The notes beneath the pieces are model-generated. The model was given only the letters and a program-made list of their open reading frames with translations, was not told where the DNA came from and did not search any database. A DNA stretch of 64,000 nucleotides from JAFKFJ01 sp963786445 (GTDB lineage: Bacteria > Pseudomonadota > Alphaproteobacteria > Acetobacterales > Acetobacteraceae): positions 62,001 through 126,000 of the forward strand of contig CAWAZU010000032.1 of the NCBI GenBank assembly GCA_963786445.1, given 5' to 3'. A program made the position numbers and the translations under genes. Below, one piece after another: positions 25,100-32,327 of the stretch (within the stretch, counting starts at the first letter, position 1; each line of letters opens with the position of its first letter).

Positions 25100-26254
25100 T
25101 CATTGCGGTGCCTCCTCGACATGCGGCGGCGGCGGCCGGCCGAGCAGGTCGGCCAGCGTCTCCTCGGCGAGTGCGAAGGCGGTGCTGCCGCCGGTGCCGC
25201 TGGTGACGTTGACCAGCCGCACCTGCGGCAGCGGCGCGGCGATGAAGGCGCTCTGCGAGCCGGCGGGATAGACGCCCACCCAGCGCTCGACCACCTCCGG
25301 CGCCGGCAGTTCGACCACGGCGGCCAGCTCGGCGAGGATGCGGTCGTCCACGTCGCGCGGCTGGAACGGGTCGGGGCTGGGGTCGTAGTGATGGCTGTCG
25401 CCGACCACCAGCGTGCCGTCGGCACTCTGCACCGCGACCAGATGCACGCCGTCGGCGAGCCACGCCGCCTGCTCCGCCGCCACCCGGCCGCGCAACGCCG
25501 AGAGGCTCGGGCAGTCGGCGTAGCCGAGACAGCGCAGCAGGCCGAGATCGCTCATCACCGCCGCCGGCAGCCGCCAGCCGGGCGCGGCGAGGCGCAGCAT
25601 GTGCAGCTTGCACAGCGTGACACCGCGGCGCGCGTATTCGCCGGGGAACAGGGTGACGAGATCGGGGCCGGGGCAGACGATGACGCGCCGTGCCGCAACC
25701 GGCCCGGCGCCGGTTTCGACGCGGCCGGGGGCGATGTCGTGGACGGCGGCCGGCGGCAGGAACACGACCTCATGCGCGGCGGCGAGCCAGGCGGCGAGGC
25801 GTGGGATCGCCTCGCGGCTCTCCACGCGCATCTCGTGCGGGCTGTAGAGTGCGCCGGGCAGGCGGCGGCGCAGCGGCGGGGCGAGGGCGGCGAGCGCCTT
25901 GCCGCGCAGGATGCGGCAGCCGGCGCCCATCGGGGTGCGCACGAACTCCTCGATCACGGCGACGGATTCGCGCCGCCTTGCGATCATCAGCAGGCCGCGC
26001 TGCTCGACCGGGATGCCGGCCTGCGCGGCGAGCTCGGCCCAGACGTCGCGGGAGCGGCGGGCGCGGCGCCAGGTGATGCCGGCCTGCTGGCCGGTGACGG
26101 TAACGAAGCCGAAGGTGCGCACGGAGGCGCCGATGGCGCGCGCCTCGCGATCGATGACGGCGGTGCGCAGACCGGCGCGGGCGGCGGCGAGGGCGTGGGC
26201 GAGGCCGACGATGCCGCGGCCGACGACGAGGCAATCGAAGCCTGACGTACTCAT
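25100..26254 (-). CDS. FAD-dependent oxidoreductase (TIGR03364-like, DAO family)
   Basis: A 384-residue flavoprotein of the D-amino-acid-oxidase superfamily. The N-terminus has the dinucleotide motif CLVVGRGIVGLAHALAAARA, followed by the DREARAIGASVRTFGFVTVT segment; C-terminal LVNVTSGTGGSTAFALAEET completes FAD binding. The ASVRTFGF and HEMRVESREAI pieces resemble the TIGR03364 oxidoreductases that sit in phosphonate (2-aminoethylphosphonate) gene clusters, but no phosphonate genes are nearby, so the substrate is open. No signal peptide. The 103 bases downstream hold no gene I can support. Confidence 0.8.
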   Translation of the reverse strand: MSTSGFDCLVVGRGIVGLAHALAAARAGLRTAVIDREARAIGASVRTFGFVTVTGQQAGITWRRARRSRDVWAELAAQAGIPVEQRGLLMIARRRESVAVIEEFVRTPMGAGCRILRGKALAALAPPLRRRLPGALYSPHEMRVESREAIPRLAAWLAAAHEVVFLPPAAVHDIAPGRVETGAGPVAARRVIVCPGPDLVTLFPGEYARRGVTLCKLHMLRLAAPGWRLPAAVMSDLGLLRCLGYADCPSLSALRGRVAAEQAAWLADGVHLVAVQSADGTLVVGDSHHYDPSPDPFQPRDVDDRILAELAAVVELPAPEVVERWVGVYPAGSQSAFIAAPLPQVRLVNVTSGTGGSTAFALAEETLADLLGRPPPPHVEEAPQ

Positions 26255-26451
26255 GCGGCTTCGTTACGCGGCCTCGGAGACCGGGGCAACCCGGTTCTTG
26301 AGCGCGGCGGCAGCCGCAAACCGCAGGCACCGCCGCCTGGGTCTCCCGTGTCCCTCGTGCAGGCGAAGTTACCTTCCTGTTACCGGCGGGCGATCGGCCG
26401 ATTACCTCGCACGGGCAGGTTGCGCGCCAGCGATACCGAACGGAGGTCATC

Positions 26452-26703
26452 ATGGAGCGCCGGAAGTTTTCCCCCCGCGAACGCGCGATCACCGCATCGA
26501 AGCGGCCTGGCCAAGTGCTTGGCCGACCGTGGCTCCAGCTGGCTGCGTTCGTGCTCGCGAATGCCATCTCGCTCGGTGCCGCTGGCGGCGGCGACGCGCA
26601 CGTTGCGATCGGTTCCGCTCCGAGCATGCAGCCGGCTGCATCTCCTGTCGCAACTGCGCCATCGCCGGTGATCGACACCCCGATCGGCGCCGGGTGGGGC
26701 TGA
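26452..26703 (+). CDS. Hypothetical small membrane protein
   Basis: An 83-residue unknown protein. A good GGAGG ribosome-binding site lies 8 bases before ATG 26452, which is the chief support. The N-terminus is basic (MERRKFSPRERAITASKRPG), followed by one hydrophobic segment LQLAAFVLANAISLG and an Ala/Pro-rich C-terminus that might be periplasmic. No family recognised. It may form a pair with the next small gene. An antisense reading covers the same bases, so chance is not excluded. Confidence 0.4.
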   Translation: MERRKFSPRERAITASKRPGQVLGRPWLQLAAFVLANAISLGAAGGGDAHVAIGSAPSMQPAASPVATAPSPVIDTPIGAGWG

Positions 26704-26727
26704 TCGCAAGTGCAGGGGAACGCCGCC

Positions 26728-27066
26728 ATGACCACGTTCGCTGTCGCCGGCCTGGCCCTGTTTGCCGCCCTGTATGTCGGGGCGGCGCTGCAGCACCGTC
26801 GCGGCTGCGGGTTGGTTCCGACCGGCGCGGACCTCCCGGGCGGAACGGGTGCGCCGGGCGGTCCACCGACCGGCGAGCGTCCATCTGCCGCAGACGATCA
26901 TCGTCACGGCGATTTGACCGTCGCGCGGCAAGCCGGCCCGGAATGCTCTGCGCCGGCGGCGACGGCTGCGGCTGCGGTCGTGCGCGAACCGGCCGACGGT
27001 GCCGATGCCTGGCTTGTGGTCGGCGGCGCAGGCAGCCGGCCCGGACGTCACCAGGCAGTTAAGTAA
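26728..27066 (+). CDS. Hypothetical single-pass membrane protein
   Basis: A 112-residue unknown protein starting at ATG 26728 with AGGGGAA about 8 bases upstream. One N-terminal membrane segment (FAVAGLALFAALYVGAAL) is followed by a Gly/Pro/Ala-rich, probably disordered tail. No homologue recognised. It lies 24 bases after the previous small gene and ahead of the large regulator. A clear fall in GC content begins right after its stop. Confidence 0.4.
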   Translation: MTTFAVAGLALFAALYVGAALQHRRGCGLVPTGADLPGGTGAPGGPPTGERPSAADDHRHGDLTVARQAGPECSAPAATAAAAVVREPADGADAWLVVGGAGSRPGRHQAVK

Positions 27067-27237
27067 TCCGAACGCTCTTATCGCAGCAGGGAATTGTATA
27101 TCCGGACCATTGCGGCAAAAGCGGAATATTGCTGCGCCTGCGTGCCGAATATTTATCCGTACGCGACAGATGAACACTATGATAAAGTAGCGTTGCCGAA
27201 GTTTGTTGGACTGCGTTGCCGGGGAGCCTGAGGGCGC
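27067..27237 (+). promoter_or_regulatory. AT-rich leader upstream of the large regulator
   Basis: This 171-base stretch is clearly richer in A and T than its surroundings and has no supportable gene. It holds TTATATCC-like and ATATTTATCC pieces and a TATGATAAAG element (27178 on) that could be a -10 region, although no -35 box stands at the right distance. It probably contains the promoter of the regulator-P450-peroxidase unit. In the wider gap 26255-27237 only the two weak small genes are seen. Confidence 0.4.
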
Positions 27238-30200
27238 ATGCGCAGCCGAATTCTGGTTGTCGGACGTGACCTGGCACTGCGTGCGCGTCTCGCGCGCATG
27301 CTGGGCGCGGCCGGCTACGGTGTGGAACTCGCCGAGAGCGCAGCGTCGGTGCAGCGGATCAGCACGAAAGGCATCCGCCTGGCAATGGTCGCCCCGGACG
27401 GGCTGGGGCGCGACGGCGACGGTCTGGTCGAGATGCTGCAACGCTCGATCGGAAAGATCGTGCTCCTCGCGGCAACTCGCGGCGGGCAGGAGGGCGAAGT
27501 CGAGCGGTTCGACCCGTCCGACGAAACCGCCCTGCTGGCGCGGGTCGCCGAGGCGCTGCGTCCGGTGGCCGATATCGACCCGCCCGCAACCGAGCCGATT
27601 CTGCAATTCTCTTGCTACTGCCTGGATCTGACCGGCCACAGCCTGCTCAATCAGGACGGCGGCGACATCCCGCTCACGCGAAGCGAGTTTGTCCTGCTGG
27701 CGAGCTTCGTGCAGCGGGCGGGACGGGTGCTGTCGCGCGACTTTCTCCGGCAGGTCCTGGCCGGCCGCGAAGCCGAGGCTTTCGAGCGCAGCGTCGATAT
27801 GCTGGTCATGCGGCTGCGCCGGAAGATCGAGCTTGATCCCAAGTGCCCGACCCTGATCCTCACCGTCCCGGGTGCCGGCTACAAGTTCGCGGCGAAGGTG
27901 CGCCGGGTCGCCGCGCAGGAAATGCCGGATTCGGCGGCCGCCGTCGAACCGCCGAAGGATGTCTCCGGCATCCCCGAGAGGCGCTTTGTCACGGCGCTCG
28001 CCGCCGAGCTGGCCAGCCCGCTGCCGCACGATCCGGAAGAATTGCAGGGCGTCATCAAAGCCTATCGCCGCTCCGCCGGCGCCATCATCGCCCGTTACGG
28101 CGGGGCCATGGCGCAGTGCCGCCAGTGCGAGGTGCTGGCCTATTTCGGCTATCCGGTGGCGCAGGAGCACGCCGCCGAGCGGGCGATCCATGCCGCGCTG
28201 GCGCTGGCCGACCAGATCGGCGCGAGCGATGCGGACCTGCCGCCCGGCATCGCCGTATCCGTCGGTGTCGCGAGCGGGCTTGTCGTCGCCGATCCGACCG
28301 GCGAGGTGCTTGGCCAGACGCCCGGCGAGGCGATGCGGCTCTCGGCGCTCGCCGCGCCGGGCCAGGTTGCCGCGGCGGCCGATACGCGGCGCCTCGCGGA
28401 CGGCCTGTTCGCCTATCGCGAACTGGCGTCCTGCGTCTGGGAGGTGCTCGGGGCGACCGAACTTTCCAGCCGCTCCGAAGCCCTGTTCACGCAGGCGGTC
28501 ATGCCGCTGGTCGGACGCGACCTGGAGCTTTCGCTGCTGCTCCATGCGTGGCGGCGGGCGAAGTCCGGCGAGGGTCGGCTTGTCCTGCTGTCCGGCGAGC
28601 CAGGCATCGGCAAGTCGCGGCTGCTGGCGGCCCTGCAAGAGGCCCTGGCCGCCGAGCCGCATGCCGACCTGCGATACTTCTGCTCGCCCTTGCACCAGGA
28701 CGCGCCGCTGCATCCGGTGATCGCGCGCTGGCAGCGGGACGCCGGCTTCACTCGTTCCGACTCGGCCGAGGAGCGGCTGCGCAAACTCGAGTCGGTGCTC
28801 GCGCCGGCCGGCCTGGCGCCGCAGGATGTCGCGCGGCTTGCCGCGCTGCTGTCGGTGCCGACCGGCGGGCTCGATGCCGAGCCCGACCTCAGCCCGCAAC
28901 AGCGGAAGGAACAGACATTCGCGGCCCTCCGCCGGCACCTCGATGCGCTGACGCGCGAGCGGCCCGCGCTGATGGTGTTCGAGGACGCGCACTGGGCCGA
29001 CCCCAGCTCGCTGGAACTGCTCGACCGGCTGGTCAACCGGCTGGCGGGGTTGCCGGTTCTGCTCATTGTCTCCTATCGCTCGGAATTCGTGCCGCCCTGG
29101 ATCGGTCATGCCGGCACCAGCCTGATCACCCTGAGCCGGCTCGACCGGCAGCAATCGGCAGAACTCGCGGCGCAGGTCGCCGGCCCCCGTGCGCTGCCGC
29201 CCGCGCTGTTGGAGCGGATCGCCGGGCAAGCCGACGGCGTGCCGCTGTTCACCGAGGAACTCACCAAGGCGGTGCTGGACGGGGCGGCGTCGCCCGACGG
29301 CGCGGGGGCGGCGCCGGTCGTGCCGGCCAGCCTGCAGGCGCTGCTGATGGCGCGTCTCGACCGCGTTCCGGCAGCGCGGCAAGTGGCGCAGGTCGGCGCC
29401 GCGATCGGGCGGGAATTCTCCGAAGACCTGCTGCTCGCAGTGGCGGAACTGCCCGAGGGGGTGGTCCGGCAGGCACTGGACGGGCTGGTCGGCGCCGGCC
29501 TCCTGCTCGCCCGCGGCACGCCGCCCCACGTGAGCTATGCCTGCAAGCACGCGCTGGTGCAGGATGCCGCCTACGGCTCGCTGCTGCGGGCTGAACGGCG
29601 GCGGCTGCACGGGCGCATCGTCGCCGCGCTGTCGGGCCGCGGCGCCGACTCCGGCGAGGCAATGCCGGACCTGCTGGCTCATCACGCGACCGAGGCGGGA
29701 TTTTACGACAGGGCGGCGATCTGGAGGCTGCGTGCCGGGCTGGCCTCGCTGCGGCGCGGTGCCGGCGTCGAGAGCCTGGTCCAGCTCGATCGAGGACTCG
29801 CGCTGCTCCCGGCCATGGCCGAGGACGACGGGCGGCGCAGGCTCGAGCTCGACCTCCGGATCGCGCGCACGAAGGCGCTCATGGCGGCAGAGGGCCACGC
29901 GAGCCCGCGCCTTCGCGAGGAGTTCGACCGCGCCCAGTCGCTCTGCGGGGTTCTCGGCGCGTCCGCCGAGTTGATCGCCGTCCTGTTCGGCCGGTGGGCG
30001 CATGCCTTCGTCAGGGGAGAGTTCGCCCTGGCCCGTCAGTACGGGGCCGACCTGCTGGCCATCGGCCAGGACCGGGACGATCCCGTCTGCCGGCTGCTCG
30101 GCCATTACACCTCCGGCCTGACCGCCCTGCCGCTCGGTGCCTTCGCGACGCTGCTGGATGAGCTCCGGCGGGGGCTCGCGCTGTTCGATCCGGCGTGGCG

Positions 30201-31014
30201 CCGCAATGCCGCCATGCCGACCGGGGTCGGCGATCCGGACGTGGTTTCGCGCCTCTATCTCGCCTGGGGCCTGCTGTGCCAGGGCCGCATAGCGGCCTGC
30301 CGAGCCGAGGCGAAGGCAGCGGTCACCGAGGCACGGCGCCTCGGCCAGCCCTGGACGCTGGCGCAGACCCTGTCGATCTCCGCCTTTTTCGCCCTCACGC
30401 TGGATCCGCCCGCTGCCGGCCTTCGCTGGCTGGACGAACTGGACCAGCTCGCGAAGGAGCATTGTTTCCCGTATTTCCAGGCCGTGGGCACGGCCCAGCG
30501 CGGGTGGTGCCTGGCCGCGCTGGGCGAGGCGCGGCAGGGTGCGGCCATGCTGCGCGCCGGGATCGAGCCTCTGCAGAAGGCGGGCAGCCTGATCTGGATC
30601 CCGAGCCTGTTGCGCGCGGAGGCCGAGGCCCTCGCCCAGGCGGAGCAACCGCTGGAGGCGCGCGCGCGTCTCGGCGAAGCCATCGGGCTCGCCACCGCAA
30701 CCGGTGCCGTCTGGGACCTCGCGGACATGCACCGTGTGCGTGGCGACCTTTTGCAGGCTCAGGGGGAGCAGCAAGCCGCGGAGGATGCGTTCGTGCATGC
30801 CCTGGAGCTCGCCGGCGAGCTCGGCGCGCGGCTGCTCGCGCTGCGCGCCGCCGCTGCCCTGGCCCGCCTGCATGCAAGCCAGGATCGGGCGGCCGACGGG
30901 ATCACGGCGCTCGCGCCGGTACTGGCCTGGTTCGACGAGGAGGCCGGCGCGCTCGATCTGGAGCGTGCGCGGTCGCTTCTCGACACGCTGCGTGCCTCCG
31001 CCGCCACCCATTGA
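27238..31014 (+). CDS. Large regulator: receiver-like, OmpR-type winged helix, degenerate cyclase domain, AAA ATPase, TPR
   Basis: A 1258-residue multidomain regulator. Residues 1-115 resemble a response-regulator receiver: Asp54 is at the phosphoacceptor position (DGLGRDGDG), but the N-terminal acidic pair and the C-terminal Lys are missing. Residues ~135-220 are an OmpR/PhoB winged helix (LTRSEFVLLASFVQRAGRVL, then SVDMLVMRLRRKIE and VPGAGYKF). Residues ~245-400 are a class III cyclase homology domain whose metal-binding Asp and GDG positions are lost (TALAAELAS, CRQCE), so no cyclase activity is expected. Residues ~425-750 are an AAA/STAND-like ATPase with Walker A GEPGIGKS (~455-462) and Walker B LMVFEDAHWAD. 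The rest is helical TPR-like. It lies 15 bases before the P450 gene and so probably controls it. Confidence 0.85.
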   Translation: MRSRILVVGRDLALRARLARMLGAAGYGVELAESAASVQRISTKGIRLAMVAPDGLGRDGDGLVEMLQRSIGKIVLLAATRGGQEGEVERFDPSDETALLARVAEALRPVADIDPPATEPILQFSCYCLDLTGHSLLNQDGGDIPLTRSEFVLLASFVQRAGRVLSRDFLRQVLAGREAEAFERSVDMLVMRLRRKIELDPKCPTLILTVPGAGYKFAAKVRRVAAQEMPDSAAAVEPPKDVSGIPERRFVTALAAELASPLPHDPEELQGVIKAYRRSAGAIIARYGGAMAQCRQCEVLAYFGYPVAQEHAAERAIHAALALADQIGASDADLPPGIAVSVGVASGLVVADPTGEVLGQTPGEAMRLSALAAPGQVAAAADTRRLADGLFAYRELASCVWEVLGATELSSRSEALFTQAVMPLVGRDLELSLLLHAWRRAKSGEGRLVLLSGEPGIGKSRLLAALQEALAAEPHADLRYFCSPLHQDAPLHPVIARWQRDAGFTRSDSAEERLRKLESVLAPAGLAPQDVARLAALLSVPTGGLDAEPDLSPQQRKEQTFAALRRHLDALTRERPALMVFEDAHWADPSSLELLDRLVNRLAGLPVLLIVSYRSEFVPPWIGHAGTSLITLSRLDRQQSAELAAQVAGPRALPPALLERIAGQADGVPLFTEELTKAVLDGAASPDGAGAAPVVPASLQALLMARLDRVPAARQVAQVGAAIGREFSEDLLLAVAELPEGVVRQALDGLVGAGLLLARGTPPHVSYACKHALVQDAAYGSLLRAERRRLHGRIVAALSGRGADSGEAMPDLLAHHATEAGFYDRAAIWRLRAGLASLRRGAGVESLVQLDRGLALLPAMAEDDGRRRLELDLRIARTKALMAAEGHASPRLREEFDRAQSLCGVLGASAELIAVLFGRWAHAFVRGEFALARQYGADLLAIGQDRDDPVCRLLGHYTSGLTALPLGAFATLLDELRRGLALFDPAWRRNAAMPTGVGDPDVVSRLYLAWGLLCQGRIAACRAEAKAAVTEARRLGQPWTLAQTLSISAFFALTLDPPAAGLRWLDELDQLAKEHCFPYFQAVGTAQRGWCLAALGEARQGAAMLRAGIEPLQKAGSLIWIPSLLRAEAEALAQAEQPLEARARLGEAIGLATATGAVWDLADMHRVRGDLLQAQGEQQAAEDAFVHALELAGELGARLLALRAAAALARLHASQDRAADGITALAPVLAWFDEEAGALDLERARSLLDTLRASAATH

Positions 31015-31029
31015 ACACGGGGAACAGCG

Positions 31030-32320
31030 ATGGCTCTCGATGCTCAGGAGGCCGGCACGTTCGCCCATTCGTTCGATCCCGCGGCGCTGCGGCAGTTTAC
31101 GCGGCGGCAGCAGCTGGAGCGCCGCCTGCTCGCCCATCCCGAGTGGCTGTTTCGGCTGCTGCGCGCCATCAAGCCGAACGTGTGGTTCGGCGGCCCGCTG
31201 CTCGTCCTGCGCTACGACGACGTGCAGGAAGTGCTCAGGCGCCACGATGTCTTCGCGGTGCCGTTCGGCACCCGCATCATGGCCGTGGACCGGACGGGGC
31301 AGAATTTCATCCTCGGCATGGACGACGACAGCGGCGTATCGATCCGGGCTCGCTCGTGTCATGCAGGCCATGCGGCTGGACGACCTCGACCGCGTCGGCG
31401 GCCTGGCACGGCACTATGCCGAGGAGGTGCTGTCCAGGTCGGGCAACTGCATCGACATCGTCGGCGACCTGTTCACGCCCGTCACGACGCATATCGTGGC
31501 TGCCTATTTCGGCGTCCCCGCCGATCGGCCGGCCCTGGCCCTCTGGGCGATGGCTCTCAGCAACTGGATCTTCGCAACGCTCGGCGAGGACGAAACGGCG
31601 AAGCGGGCGGCGCTGGGAGCCGGCGAACGGCTCGGCCGAACGGTCGATTCAGCGATCGCATCGGCCATGGAACGGACAGGTCACGTCCTCGCGCCCGGCG
31701 AGGCGACACTGGCCGATCGCCTCGTCAGGGATGCCCTGCCGACCGCCGCAGGGTCGGCGGCGGCGATGCAGGACGCGATCCGCCCCGTGCTCGACGGCCT
31801 GATCACCGCCTTTGTCCCGAACTGCACGGTGGCGGCGACCAACATCCTGCACGTGCTGCTGGACCGGCCGGACATCATGGCCAAATGCCGCGCCGCCGCC
31901 GCGAGCGCCGACGATCCGGCCTTCGGCCGCCACCTGCTGGAGGCGTTCCGCTTCCGCCCGCTGTTCCCGGGCCCGCCGCGCCGATGCACCCGCGCCTACA
32001 CCCTGGGCGCCGACCGCCGCCATGCGGTTGCCGTCAAGCCGGACAGAACGGTGATCCCCTGCACCCAGTCGGCGATGTTCGATGGCCGGCGGGTGACGCG
32101 GCCGCGGACCTTCGACCCGGAGCGGGCCGCTTCCCAGTTCATGCAGTTCGGCTTCGGCCTGCACACCTGCGTCGGCGCCGCGCTGGCGACGGCGCAACTG
32201 GTGAACACGTTCCGCCCGCTGCTGTGCGGGCCGCCATTCGCCCGCGCGCGCGGCGAGGACGGCCGGACCGCCTATTTCGGCGCATTCCCCGAGCACATGC
32301 TCATCCGGTTCGGCAGCTGA
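31030..32320 (+). pseudogene. Cytochrome P450, one frameshift
   Basis: Heme-thiolate enzyme, about 429 residues once one base near 31335 is removed (the frame before reads FILGMDDDSG and after it YRSGLARVMQAMRLDDLDRV). The heme-ligand motif FGFGLHTCVG (about 32147-32176) and the ExxR-type EAFRFRPLFP are present. The usual I-helix acid-alcohol pair (AGxD/ET) is not: the segment reads FVPNCTVAATN, with Cys where Asp/Glu is expected. This suggests an atypical oxygen-activation chemistry or peroxide use. No ferredoxin or reductase is encoded nearby; instead a peroxidase gene follows after 7 bases. Substrate unknown. A ribosome-binding GGGGAA lies before ATG 31030. Confidence 0.85.
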
Positions 32321-32327
32321 GGCGGCC

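Noticed and set aside
27170..27200. Full sigma-70 promoter before the regulator
   Set aside because: TATGAT is a fair -10, but no TTGACA-like -35 box stands 16-18 bases upstream, so only an AT-rich leader is reported.
26380..31371. Very long open frame (over 1600 codons) on the minus strand, opposite the regulator gene
   Set aside because: It is antisense to a protein with clear winged-helix and ATPase motifs; it has no domain, is full of Arg/Gly/His/Gln runs, and is the usual by-product of high GC content.
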